DNA of 64,000 bases from Nicotiana tabacum (taxonomy: Eukaryota; Streptophyta; Magnoliopsida; Solanales; Solanaceae), in assembly GCF_000715075.1 (NCBI RefSeq), contig NC_134089.1:71840697-71904696 (forward strand), given 5' to 3'. The notes below the pieces were generated by a model that saw only the letters and a program-made list of their open reading frames with translations, did no database searches and was not told the origin of the DNA. The position numbers were made by a program, and so were the translations under genes. Positions 46,283-58,582 of the stretch are shown in pieces (position 1 is the first letter of the stretch; each line of letters starts with the position of its first letter).

Positions 46283-48764
46283 TGTGAGCACCTAATTTTT
46301 GACAATATTTAATTTTTATCACTTCTTCTATGTAAATATTTTAGGGGTTTTAACCTACAATTTTTAGCTTTGTTACACTTTTTATTATAGAGTAAAAATA
46401 CAAAATTTAAAAGGTGAATTATTACTATTAATATTATTTTATTTTATTTTAATTTTAAAATAATAAAAAAATTCCGAAAAATATTTTTTTTTAATTTTTA
46501 GGAGTGATTTAAAAAAATAAGAAAAAGGGAAGTATTGAATAAAAAAATAAAAGTAAAAGTAGGTGGAATTCTCTTTTAAAAAGTAAAAGAAAGTGGAAAA
46601 TTAAAAAAATAAAAGTAAAGTTTTGTGAAAATTTTAAAAAAATAAAAAGTAAAACAAAATTGTAATTAAAAAATAAATATAAAGGTATCTAAAAATTTAA
46701 AAAAAATTAAAGTAAAAGAAAGTAGCATTTTTAAAAGAAAAGCAAAAGAAAGTGGATTGTTTTTTTAAGAAAAGTTAAATAAGTGGAATTCTCTTTTAAA
46801 AAGTAAAAAAAAAAAGCGGGATTTTAAATAAGATAAAAGTAATTAAAGTTGGAATTTAAATAATAAAAGTAAAGAAAGGTGGGATTTCTTTTTATTAAAA
46901 AATAAAAGTAATTTGTAAGTGGAATTTCTTTTAATTAAAAAATAATAAAATATTTTCTTAAAAAAATCTGAAAAATCTCGAAATTTTTTCTATAAATAGA
47001 AGAGAAAATTTGAGAAGAAAAAAAAAGAAGAAGAAAAGAAGAGAGGGGGATGAGAGAAATTTAGGTTGAAAGTTTTCATTAAATTTTTCTTTCAACATTT
47101 CGGGTCTTGAATCTTGGGTTTGAAGAAGAGTTGATAGAGATTTTGTTGTTGCTGCTGTATTGACTCTACAACTTTCCGATTTTATTCATTTGAATTCACT
47201 CTCTTGTAGGTATGTAATTCAAGCTCTTGAGTTAAAAAATGTCGGAGCATCTTTATTGAAGCAGAAGCAAATTGATTTGGTTCTTTTTATAAAGTTTCTT
47301 TCGTATTGGATCTGCTCGCATGAATGATGTTTCTTTGATTGAGTGAATTGAAATTTGCAAATGTTAACGTTATTTTAGTATGTTCATGACTCTATCTCGT
47401 TTATGTTTTTTTTTTTACTTTTTTTTTATTTTTCTTGGCTCATGACTTGTAACCAGCAGGTATTGTTTTGTTTACATTTAGATTTCAAGCCCATGTAGCA
47501 TCATGTTCATATTTTGAAATTTAAAGAAGTATGCGAAGTTGAACAATTTGTCAACATTAAGATGTAAAAAAAAATAGATTGCGTTAGTGGAAGGACCTTA
47601 TCTTCAATTTATGTTATTGGCTGCATATTTTCTTAAATTAACCATGTGAAGATTCAACTTCCTCTGCTTCAAAATGGTACTGTAGAAGTTATAGTGGTGA
47701 TACTCAAACTTTCTCTTTAGCATAGTGTTAAATAAATTAATTACTTTAAGTGTTCTTTGTTATAATTAAGTTTAAAATGCATTTTGTATGTCCATGTTTG
47801 TTTTGTTCCTTCTGGTTCATCCGAATAGTTCTCAGCATGGTTTCTTTTTCTTTTTATGCTCATATGGTCATTTAAGATTCATTATTTTGTTATAAAATTT
47901 TGTTAGTTTCTTTCTAGAATTTGAAAATGAAAGTCGGTCTTTTGAAGATGATATGGAGATGAACCCAAAGTTGGCACCTGTATTTTGTTATTTTCACATA
48001 AATGTCAACTCCACCTTTCTGAATTGTAGTATGCTATAACAAAAGGCTCCAGTGATATACATGTAGCTAACCCATTTCTTTAGGCCTTTTGTACTTATCA
48101 ATTTATACCACTCCATCCACAATAAAATCTCAAAACTCATGGGCCTCATTTAATTAATTTTAAATCCATAGAATTCGGGGCATGCCATTTAGCGTATTTT
48201 CTATGGCCCTCGCAAAGTTGAAAAATGCGTAGTTGCTTTAGGCGCATAATTTAAAATTACCTTCTTAAACTCGGGTGTGCATTTCATGTGACCCAAATTT
48301 AAATCTCAACAACGTTAAATAAAATGTGTCGTGGACCGCGGGTGCATTTATGTGACGTGGTTCAAGACATATTTTAAATGACGTTGCAATCTTCCTAAAA
48401 AATGAATAAGAGTAGTTAATAAGTTAAAATTGAACCATAAGCTAAAACATGTATTAAAATCAGATAATAGGCCAATTACAACAGTTGAGCGACCGTGCTA
48501 GAACCACGGAACCCGGTAATGCCTAACACCTTCTTCCGGGTTAATAGAATTCCTTACCCAGATTTCTTTGTTTGCGGACTGTAAAACAGAGTCAATCTTT
48601 TCCTCGATTCGGGATTTGAACCGGTGACTTGGGACACCATAAATTATCCCAAGTGGTGACTCTGAATTTTTAATAATAAATGAATCCCGTTTCGATTGTC
48701 ACTTTAAGTTGGAAAAGACTCTCTTATACCCTTTCCGGGGTGTAGGAAAAAAGGAGGTGTGACA
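46283..48764 (+). mobile_element. 5' LTR of the Ogre element
   Basis: Starts tgtgagcacctaatttttg and ends ggaggtgtgaca, 2,482 bp. The first ~1.2 kb matches the 3' LTR, with a scatter of substitutions and single-base length changes; I count about seven substitutions in the first ~270 aligned bases. The 3' third (from about 48120) shares two modules with the LTR at 1-4799. Confidence 0.9.
46991..46998 (+). promoter_or_regulatory. LTR TATA box
   Basis: tataaata followed by a purine-rich gagaagaaaaaa leader; conserved in the 3' LTR at 63525. Confidence 0.7.
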
Positions 48765-48768
48765 GCTC

Positions 48769-48786
48769 TGGTGACTCTACTAGGGA
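48769..48786 (+). other. Ogre primer-binding site
   Basis: tggtgactctactaggga begins four bases after the LTR end. Tat/Ogre elements carry a tggcgactctgctgggga-like site at this spot, attributed to tRNA-Arg. The tRNA match itself was not tested. Confidence 0.65.
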
Positions 48787-49900
48787 TAAGAACCCAGAAT
48801 CTCTGGTTCAGGGTTCAGAATTCGAGCTTAGAATAATTGTTGTATTTGGCTTTATTTATTATCTGATTTTATTCACATGTTTGGGCCTAATGTGCTAAGT
48901 GTTATTTTTTATCGCTTTGATATTATCTAAACTGTATATAAATTGATACGAAACCCTTCTCTTCTCATCTTCGGGGATGTGCTCGCTGGTCGAGACTCCC
49001 TATTCTGTTAGTGTCATACCTTGAAATAAGAAAGAGGTTCGGACAAGTCACTAAGCCGGATGGCCTTTTGGTTTCCGGTACGTAGCCCCCTCCTCGGCTC
49101 GAGTTGTCTGCTCGGGTACACAGTCTAGAACACATACCTAGGTTTTGAACCTAGAATAACTCAGCCTCATATCGGATCCCTAGTAGGAATGTTTGTTTGC
49201 ATCATGTGCATTTGACTTTGGAGACTCAACACAGGGGTTGGGTCTGTCTAGGACAGGTGTACCCGAAATAAAAAGACCATCCTGCTGCATCTTACTTGCT
49301 ACTTGTGCATTCATTTGCTTCGGATTTGCATGTTGACCGGCTCATAGAGGAAAAGTTGAAAAAGAAAATGTGGGGACTGAGAGAGATAATTGTCTGTTTT
49401 TGAAAACCAATGTCCAAAACGTACCGAAACTCTGCCAAAATTTTGAAAAATAAGAGAATTTTTTTGTGAAAAAAAGAAAAAAAAAGAGTTGGTTTTTGTT
49501 TTGTCAGAATTGCCCGAACTATGCCAGTTTGATTCTCACAGGGTGTGGTATACGTAGGCAACTCCCATCGGGTCCAACTTCCCTTTTGCAAAAATAGCCC
49601 AAAAGAACAAAAAAATTTATTTTATTTTAAATAAGCAGGGTGATGCCATTTTTGTCTAAAATAGCCGAATGTCCCCAAAAGGACGCCGGAAGGCTGCTTT
49701 AGCAAGAACAACCACCTTTGGTCTCTTTTTCGAATTTTTTGCTGGTTAGCAAGCACAACCTTAAAATCTTCTCCCCGGAAGTGCTGAAAGGTCGTATTTG
49801 CAAAGCCGAGTTTTATTTTTGAAATAGCCATTTCAAAAATTAACTTTTCTTGAGACAAATGGGTCATGATTTTGCTTAATCACCCTAATAAATGTGCAGA
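48787..49900 (+). other. Ogre leader, non-coding
   Basis: Untranslated leader between primer site and ORF1. It contains the first copy of the recurrent boundary motif (49516-49578) and no convincing gene. A tgtgcagA just before the ORF1 ATG could also serve as a splice acceptor. Confidence 0.6.
49516..49578 (+). repeat. Recurrent Ogre boundary motif, copy A
   Basis: gaactatg...tttgattc...gtatacgtaggcaactc...gggtccaac. Lies between the leader and ORF1. Confidence 0.75.
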
Positions 49901-51952
49901 ATGAGCACGAGTCAAAATTTGCTAATAACAGTCATGAACAAGATCCCTTTGGAGCTGTGTATGTGGTGGGAAGATCTGGGTAAATCAAGCCAAGATAAGG
50001 TCAATCTATACTTGGGAGGACTCACCGGGTTGTTGAAGATCAGTCCTAGAGGGGACATCATAAAGGCATTGGTTATATTCTGGGATCCGACCCACAGCAT
50101 TTTTCATTTCTCAGATTTTGAACTCACCCCAACTCTGAAAGAAATAGCCGGATATATTGGGAGCACTGAAGTTCCTCTGATACACAAGTATCTGGGTACT
50201 CTAAGAGTTGTCGCTGTGCACAGATTCCTAGATTCCTTAAAGATAAGCAGGGGGGTCCATAACCCAGATTTGGCCGTAGGATTTTCCACTCCGCAGTTTA
50301 TATACCAAAGATACGGTCAAATAAGAGGGTTTAACAATCCAGAAAACAAAATTTGTAGCAAAGGGAATCGCCTCAAATGGGAAGAACACGGGTGTTTTGC
50401 TTTTATGGTGGTCTTCTTGGGACTTCTGGTGTTTCCTAGGAAAGATGGAAATATCGACATACGAATAGCTGGGGTTGTCATCACTTTGCTTACTCAGGGC
50501 AAAAGCACCCTCGCACCCATGATAGTAGCTGAAATCTTCCGCACTCTCACAGCCTACAAAGCCGGATGAGACTTTTTTGAGGGGTGTAACTTGTTGCTGC
50601 AGATGTGGATGATTGAACATCTATGCCATCGTCCTCAATTCCTGAGTTATGGGTCGACAGAGAAAACCTGCATAGAGGAAATTTATACGAGGGTTGATGG
50701 GATCAGCTTGCCAGAAGGGGTTATAGAATGGGTATCACACCTCCGTTCCATCAATGCAAGTCAAATAGAGTGGACGTTTGGGTGGCTTCCCGTAGATGAG
50801 ATCATATACATGCCAGCTACCAGGCCTTATTTCCTTTTGATGGATCTTAGGAGTATCCAGCCTTATGCCTCATATCGGGTTTTGAGACAATTAGAGAGAT
50901 GTCAAATGGTTCCCAGGGATGAAGACATTAGTCTCCATGTGGTCGAGACTGGTCCCGATAGCCAGTTTCATGAAGCAACAGTCTGCCACATTTGGAGCGA
51001 ATGTCAGTACTTGACGGCGAGCACTCGAGTGCGTGATCTGTCCAGAGGTGAAGTTGCACCAGGATATCTTGCCTGGTATAAAAGGAAAGTTGAGTTTGGA
51101 AGGTCGGCCAAAAAAACCCATCTTTAAGAATTTGTCGGAGCATCACAAGAGCAGTGGGATTGGCTGGCCAAAGAAAATGAGTACAGAGCCACCATAGGCA
51201 GGCTAGAAAAGCAAGTCATGGACCTTCAGTTTGAGAATGGTTTGCAAGCCGCCAGGGATGAAGGCGAGAAGAAAAAGCTAACTCAGGAAAATGAAGCCCT
51301 CAAAGCCCAAATTCAGAAAATGAGAACGGCTGCTAGAAACCTGGAAAGAAGCCGAGCGGATGAAAGGCTTATAAGCAGTCTGAAAAAGAAAGCTCTTGAG
51401 TGTCAAGATGACCTGGAAAAGTCTGAGGCCAACCTATCCAAAATCCGGGCACAATGGGCAAAGGAGGCGAAAGAGCGGGCAAAGTTTGTGCAACAAATGA
51501 AAAGAAAGTATGAAGGGACAATCACCAGTCTGAAGAGAAAAATGACTACCCTCGAGAATGAAGCAGCCAAGCAAGCTAAGGACTTCAAGGCTGATAGGGA
51601 ACACTGTTATGATTTGAGGGCTCAGATGGAGGAAGAAATGCAACAGTTGCAAAATCAACATCTCCAAGACACTCAGGTGTTAGAAACCGGGAATCAACAG
51701 GTCGGGCGTCTACTTCAGGAAAAGGGTAGAATCCGAGAGCGGGTTAGAGTCATCACAGACTACATTGTTGTGAAATGACAAGCATGTGAGGATATAACTC
51801 GCACCACTTTCTTCGCGGCAGTGATGACATTTGTCCGACAGATAATGAGTGACTTGGAGAGGCTTCAAAGGGATCTTACATATAGGCCCATGGCGAGACA
51901 GAATGATATCCTGCGGGCCCCAAGAGCATTTGAAGCATTAATGTATTCATGA
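49901..51952 (+). pseudogene. Ogre ORF1 (DUF7745-like, with coiled coil), three stops
   Basis: A 684-codon frame in one phase, interrupted by stops at 50567, 51125 and 51776. The first two thirds contain FWDPTHSIFHFSDFELTPTL and WTFGWLPVDEIIYMP, typical of the ORF1 upstream of gag in Ogre elements (DUF7745/plant-mobile-domain-like in databases, from memory). The last third (about 51140-51770) is a long charged coiled coil (LEKQVMDLQFENGLQ; KKLTQENEALKAQIQKM). Its role in the retroelement is not known. Each stop sits where one C-to-T or G-to-A change in a Gln or Trp codon would produce it. Start chosen at MSTSQN; an ATG nine bases earlier is also possible. Confidence 0.8.
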
Positions 51953-52099
51953 TTTTTTTTACTTAAGTCTGTATTTTCTTTCTGTTAAAGTCTGTTAGTT
52001 TCTTTTGAGTCTGTTAGTTTTTGAGTCGTTATAATCAAAGTATTTGCTTTTTGAAAATCCCAAAAATGTCTTATTACTTATTTTTACACATATACTCCA

Positions 52100-52163
52100 G
52101 AACTATGCTCGGTCTGATTCATGCGGGGTCATGATACGTAGGCAATCTCCATAGGATTCGACC
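52100..52163 (+). repeat. Recurrent Ogre boundary motif, copy B
   Basis: gaactatg...tctgattc...tgatacgtaggcaatctc...ggattcgacc. Lies in the spacer between ORF1 and gag (51953-52531), which is otherwise purine-rich and non-coding. Confidence 0.8.
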
Positions 52164-52531
52164 ATAACCAAAAGAAAATAGAAAGAAAATAAGAAACCGT
52201 GAGAAGGAAATAAAATAAGAAAGGGAAATGAGAGAATAAAAAAACAAAGAGAAGTCAAACAAAGAAAGGCAAGAAAAAAAAGAGAGAAAAAGGGAAGTTG
52301 CACATGGAAATAAGGAAAAGACGGGATGACACAAGCAATCGAGCAAATACATGATAGAAATGATTAATTACTTAGGTACATTGCATTCCACAAATATGCG
52401 GTTACAAATCTGTTAAGCTCTAATCACTAACGAGTTTGTTGTTGATGTTTGTAGAGCTAAGGCAGGTGCTTAGTTTGTTGAGCATTCTGGCAACCCATCC
52501 ATACAACACCAGGTCCAAAGGCGAATTGATC

Positions 52532-54597
52532 ATGTCTAACCAAGAACTTGATGCGAGTAGCATCGATCCTTCAAGAGAGGTGGAAGAATTGGATGTTAAT
52601 TTGATGAAAGAAGAGATGTATAAGTTGAAGCAGCAGATGGCCGAAATGTACCAGGCCTGGGCAAAGGGGCAACCACCACCAGCTTACCCCGCCAACCCTG
52701 CTTTCATCCCGCCATTAAATCAAACCCAGGAACATCCTACTGTTGATTTATCTGCAGGATTTCCTATTTACCATCACTACCAAGGCACCACCTCCCAAAC
52801 CCCGCAAGCTCCACCACCCAAACCAGTTCTGTACCCTCCTCCACCAGCCACTCCTGTCTTCGTAGCACCACCGCCTGCTACAATTCACCAGTCCTCTAGT
52901 GAGCCTTTATTCCAGGCTTATGACAACTAGTATTACCCCCTTGAGCCCACTTTCAAAGCTCCGGAACCCTATTCTTACACTCCTTGTTTCGATCTTCCTG
53001 TGGAAGCTGAGAAACCGTCCAAAAATCCCGAACATGAGGAGATGTTCAGGAAAGTTAAAAGCTTAGAACAGTCATTCAGGGAAATGCGGGGGTTGGGAGG
53101 TCAAATAAGTGTGGCCTACAAAGACCTATGTTTGTTTCCAGATGCACAATTGCCGGCAGTGTTTCAGATGCCCAAGTTTGATTTGTACGATGGGCACGAT
53201 GATCCAATAGCGCACTTGAGAGGGTTTTGTAGCAAAATGAGGGGAGCTGGAGGGAAGGATGAATTACTAATGGCATATTTCAATCAAAGTTTGAGTGGTT
53301 TAGCGTTAGAATGGTATACCCGGCAAGATCACGGAAGATGGTACATATATGATGATCTAGCCCAGGCATTTGCTTGTCACTTCTAGTACAATCTCGAGGT
53401 CATTTCGGATCGACTGTCCTTGACAAAACTTGAGAAAAAGCACAGTGAAAGTTTCAGAGAGTATGGTTTCCGTTGGAGAGAGCAAGCAGCGAGGGTTGAC
53501 CCTCCGATGAAAGAAAGTGAAATGGTGGATTATTTCCTACAGGCCTTAGAGCCCACTTATTTCAGTCATCTGGTATCGGCTGTAGGCAAATCCTTCAACG
53601 AAGTGGTGAAAATGGGGGGCATGGTAGAAGAAGGGCTCAAGTGGAATAAAATCACGAGCTATTCAGCACAACCGCTCAGGCTATTCAGGGCGGCACAGGA
53701 GGAATAATTAGGAAAAAGAAGAGAGAGAATATGGCGACAATTGATTCAGGAGCTTGGTTCGGACCCAGAGGCTCATCTTACCACTATAATCAGCCTCGAC
53801 CCCACCACCGAACTTACTACCACACCCAGTATAATCCACCCCAACACTATTACCCCCCACCAAAACCTCATTTTTCTGTCCACCACGCCCAAACATACAA
53901 CCAACCTCCTGCTCACGCACAATGGCGTGCGCCCATTCCCCAAAACACTTATCCACTACCATGAGCCTACCAAAACCCTCCTGGACCAAGTTTCTGGCCT
54001 AATCAAGCATTTAAGGATGAAAGGTTGCAGAAAAAGAAAACCTTTACTCCATTGGGAGAGTCATATACTAGTCTGTTTCACAGGCTAAGACAACTGGACA
54101 TGCTAAGGCCGATACAGTCAAAATTGCCAAATCCTCCCCTAAAAAATCTGGATTATTCTGTAAGCTGCGAATATTGTTCTGGTACTCCGGGTCATGACAC
54201 GGAGAAGTGTTGGCACCTAAAAAGTGCTATCCAGAAGCTCATTGATACTAATAGAATTGAAGTTCAAGCTCAAGAGGTGCCCAATATCAATCGGAATCCG
54301 ATGCCAACCCACCAAGAGACAAATATGATTGAAATAATGCATAAGGGAGGGGAGCCCAATAAGCCTTCACAGACCGTCATGATGATTCGGTCCAGTGAGG
54401 TCAAGCCAATTGAACCATCTATGGCAGTTAAGAAGAGGTTTTCAAGTGATGTTGCAGAAAAACAAGAAAGGGTGAAAGTGGTTGTGCCAGGAGTGGCAAG
54501 CAAACTTATCGTAATTGTGGAGGGTGCCCGCATAGATCATGTCATTATTAAGCCGGTAACCCAGTTACCGATAGTCAATAACAGGGCTATTCAGTGA
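52532..54597 (+). pseudogene. Ogre gag, broken
   Basis: Structural protein that would build the cytoplasmic particle. Order: short coiled coil (KEEMYKLKQQMAEMYQ), Pro-rich spacer (about 52660-52880), capsid-like core (MPKFDLYDGHDDPIAHLRGF; WYTRQDHGRWYIYDDLAQAF; about 53165-53700), a Tyr/Pro/His-rich linker, and a zinc-knuckle-like CEYCSGTPGHDTEKC near 54170. Stops at 52928, 53384, 53962 and 54595; one frameshift near 53700 moves the reading frame. Without them it would run straight into protease, as in other Ogre copies. An alternative start upstream at 52436 adds 32 residues (...PYNTRSKGELI). Confidence 0.82.
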
Positions 54598-55992
54598 AAT
54601 TATGAATGGGTGACAGTGACTTATAAAGGGAAAAAAGTTAAAGAAGAAGTATGTGAGACCTAGGGTTTGACTCGTTCGGGGAGATTCTTTGCCCTTGAGG
54701 AGTTAAGAAAAGCTAAAGATAACCCAGTATTAGTGAAGAAAGCTGTAACTGAAGAAGAGGCAGAAGAATTCTTGAGAAAGATGAAGATGCAAAACTATTC
54801 TATTGTGGAACAATTGAAAAAGACGCATGCTCAGATTTCAATATTGACATTGTTAATCCACTCAGACGAGCATCATCGAGCCTTAATGAAAATCCTGAAT
54901 AAGGCTCATGTTCCCGATAAAATCTCAGTGAATCATGTGGAAAAGATAGCCAACAAAATCTTTGAAGTGAACAGAGTCACTTTTTCTGATGAGGAATTGC
55001 CTGTAGAAGGTACTGAGCACAACAGAGCTCTTTACCTTACGGTGAAATGTGAGGACTTCGTGGTTACCCGGGTATTGGTCGATAACGATTCTAGTGCGAA
55101 CATTTGCCCTCTCTCCACTATGAGCAAGTTGAAAGTAGAAGATGAGAGGATTCATAAGAATAGTATCTGCGTGCAGGGATTTGATGGTGGAGGCAAAGAT
55201 TTAGTTGCGGATATAGTGCTATAGCTAACAATAGGGCCAGTTGAGTTCACAATGGAGTTCCAGGTGCTAGACATAGCTATTTCCTACAATCTGCTGTTAG
55301 GTCGACCATGGATTCACGCAGCTAAAGCAGTCCCATAAACACTACACCAGATGGTCAAATTTGAATGGGATAGACAAGAAATAGTTGTGCACGGTGAAGA
55401 TAATTTGTGCGCTCATAGCAATGTCGTTGTGTCGTTCATTGAAATGGAATATGACAAGGGGCCGTGGGTCTACCAAGTTTTTGACGCGATGTTGGTCGAG
55501 AAAGTTCCAGAGGGGAAACACATTCCAAATCCGAAGATAACCGTCGCATCAGTTAGGGTGGCCTTTGAAATGTTGAAGAATGGTTTTGTACCAGGCAAAG
55601 GTTTGGGTTCATCTTTGCAGGGCATCATACAGTCGGTATCCCTCCCTAAAAACATAGGAACATTTGGCCTGGGATTCAAGCCCACAGCCGCAGACATAAA
55701 AAGAGTCAGGAAATTAAAACAGAGGGCATGGGTCCTTCCAAAGCCGGTCCCACGTCTTTCTATATCATTTGTCAAGTCCGGTACCAGAAGTCGCCTAGTA
55801 ACAACAATTCCCAGTTCTGTGATTGATCCTAACAAGGAATTAATTGAAAAATTCGAGAAATTGTTCGACGATGTAAACATGGTGGAAATTGGAGAAGGTT
55901 CTAGCAATGCAGAAGTGCAATTTGTCGGGCAAAAAACAAAGCTTAAAAATTGGAAGGCTACTCCTCTCCCCACTCAGAAGGATTTTTGGTAG
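54598..55992 (+). pseudogene. Ogre protease region, broken
   Basis: Continues in the gag frame. The aspartic-protease active site is at 55072-55110, but the catalytic triplet reads DNDS where the family has DNGS: the glycine codon at 55087 is now GAT. Downstream, LLLGRPWIHAAKA (about 55290) is the conserved second half. The rest includes a Gly-rich GLGSSLQGI G-patch-like stretch (about 55600) often seen in this position. Stops at 54661, 55222 and 55336. The frame ends at TAG 55990-55992, which lies inside the predicted intron. Confidence 0.8.
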
Positions 55993-56173
55993 TTTATTTT
56001 GATTTTCATTCAATTTGTCTGGGTTATTCCAGGGTTATAATCCAAATTGTTATCTTTCAGTCTGTTTGAGTGTGCAAACCTTGTTATTTTTTATCATTCA
56101 TTGAAATGCAATCTCCCTTTCTTCATCATTCCTGATAGTTTTCCTTTTTGTTTTTCTTTTCTTTTCTGTACAG
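55989..56173 (+). other. Ogre intron between protease and RT
   Basis: GT at 55989 and a very strong acceptor, ttttcttttctgtacag, ending at 56173 bound a 185-nt T-rich segment. Removing it takes out the TAG at 55990 and joins protease (phase 2) to the downstream frame without a shift. Ogre elements are known for a partly spliced intron at this place. Confidence 0.75.
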
Positions 56174-58582
56174 TTCTTTTTACGTTGGTTTTAATGACAT
56201 GGTATGCATGAGAAATCCTCAGCTCAGTCTTAAACATCAATCTGATTTTGAAATAATAATTCAAGAAGTAGAGTGTGATGACGAACCAGAATATGATGAG
56301 GATGAGGCTTTGAAGAGATTAGTAAGGAATTAAATCACTTTGAAGGAAGACCCAAACCCAACTTGAATGATACAGAAGCCATCAATTTAGGGGACGTAGA
56401 TAATATCAGAGAGACTAAAATAAGCATCCACCTTGAACCAAAGATCAGTGAAGAGATAATCAAAGCACTGATTGGATACAAAGATATTTTTGCATGGTCA
56501 TATGACGACATGCCAGGTTTGAGCAATGATTTGGTGGTCCACAAATTACCCACTGACCCGGCATTCCCTCACGTCAAGCAAAAATTGAGAAAGTTCAAAA
56601 CTGATATGAGTGTGAAGATTAAGGAAGAAATCACCAAGCAGTTGGACGCAAAGGTCATTCGGGTCACACGATATCCTATTTGGTTAGCTAATGTTGTGTC
56701 AGTACCAAAGAAGGACGACAAGATCAGAGTATGCGTTGATTACCGCAATCTCAACAAAGCAAGTCCAAAGGATAATTTCCCACTACCCAATATCCACATT
56801 TTGATTGATAATTGCGCCAAACGTGAAATTGGATCTTTTGTGGATTGCCATGCAGGGTATCATCAGATTTTAATGGATGAAGAAGATGCGGAAAAGACGA
56901 TATTCATCACACCATGGGGAACTTATTGCTACCGAGTAATGCCATTTGGTTTGAAAAACGCTGGGGCAACTTACATGAGGGCAATGACTATTGTGTTCCA
57001 TAATATGATACATAAGGAGATTGAGGTATACGTACATGATGTAATCATAAAGTCAAAGCAGCAGGCCGACCACGTCGGAGATTTGAGGAAATTTTTCCAG
57101 AGGCTTCGTAGGTACAACCTTAAACTTAACCCTGCAAAGTGCGCATTTGGTGTTCCATCCGGAAAATTGTAGGGATTTATAGTCAACCGTCGAGGCATTG
57201 AGTTGGACCCATCAAAGATCAATGCTATCTAAGAATTTCTGCCTCCGAGGAACAAGACTGAGGTGATGAGTCTGTTAGGGAGGTTGAACTACATCAACAG
57301 GTTTATTGCTTAGCTCACGACAACTTGTGAGCCTATTTTCAAGTTGCTGAAGAAGGATGTTGCGATCAAGTGGACTGATGAGTGTCAAGAAGCATTTGAT
57401 AAGATAAAAGGATACTTGTCAAACCCACATGTGCTAGTTCCACCAGAACTAGGGAAACCTTTGATTCTTTACTTGACAGTCCTAGAAAATTCATTTGGTT
57501 GTGTGTTGGGTCAGCATGACATCACTGCCAGGAAGGAACAGGCCATCTACTATCTTGGCAAGAAGTTCGCGGCTTATGAGGTTAAGTACACTCACCTGGA
57601 AAGGACATGTTGTGCCCTAACTTGGGTAGCACAGAAATTGAAACATTATTTGTCATCCTACACTACTTACCTCATTTCGCGCTTGGATCCGTTGAAGTAT
57701 ATCTTTCAAAAGCCTATGCCCACAAGAAGACTTGCGAAGTGACAGATTTTGCTCACGGAGTTTGACATCATCTATGTGACTCGGACCGCGATGAAAGCCC
57801 AATCGTTGGCCGATCATTTGGCCGAGAACCTGGTCGATGAAGAGTACGAGCTATTAAGAACTTATTTTTCCGATGAAGAGGTGATGCATACCGACGAACT
57901 GGAGCAGATTGAAAAACCAGGTTGGAAACTTTTCTTTGATGAGGCTGCCAACATGAAAGGAGTTGGAATATGGGTTGTGCTTATTTCTGAAATAGGGCAT
58001 CACTATCCTGTTATGGCTTAGTTTCGTTTCTATTGTACCAACAATATGGCTGAGTACGAGGCATGCATTTTGGGTTTAAGGCTAGCTGCAAACATGGATG
58101 TCCAGGAAGTCTTGATCTTGGGAGATTCAGATCTTCTGGTGCACCAGATTCAAGGAGAATGGGAAACAAGGGATTAAAAGCTCATACCATACCGACAATG
58201 TTTTCATGATCTTTGTCAACGGTTTCGATCAGTGGAGTTCAGGCATATTCCAAGGGTCCATAATGAGGTGGCCGATGCTTTGGCTACCTTGGCATCAATG
58301 TTGCACCATCCGGACAAAGCTTATGTCAATCCTCTATATATTCAAGTCCGAGATCAGCATGCTTACTGTAACATGGTGGAAGAAGAACTTGATGGTGAAT
58401 CGTGGATTCATGATATCAGGGAGTACATCAGAATGGGGGTATATCAGGTGCAAGCCACGAGGGATCAAAAGAGAACAATTCGACGGTTGGCAAGTGGATT
58501 TTTCTTCAGTGGAGGAGTTTTGTATAAAAAAACACCAGACATTGGATTGTTAAGATGCATAGATGCTAGACAAGTTATGACT
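56174..58582 (+). pseudogene. Ogre reverse transcriptase and RNase H, broken
   Basis: The region copies the RNA genome and removes the RNA strand. RT spans about 56460-57200 (VPKKDDKIRVCVDYRNLNKA; ITPWGTYCYRVMPFGLKNAGA). The polymerase active-site motif at 57029 reads YVHD where YVDD is expected, so a catalytic aspartate is lost. The RNase H of the RT unit follows (about 57340-57740), then a second, archaeal-type RNase H region (about 57920-58290; LFFDEAANMKGVGIW, NNMAEYEACILGLRLA) as in Tat elements. Stops at 57170, 57230, 57311, 57740, 58019 and 58175; frameshift near 56308. Confidence 0.87.

Noticed and set aside
49292..49867. Minus-strand open frames in the Ogre leader
   Set aside because: Opposite to the element's transcription and without motifs.
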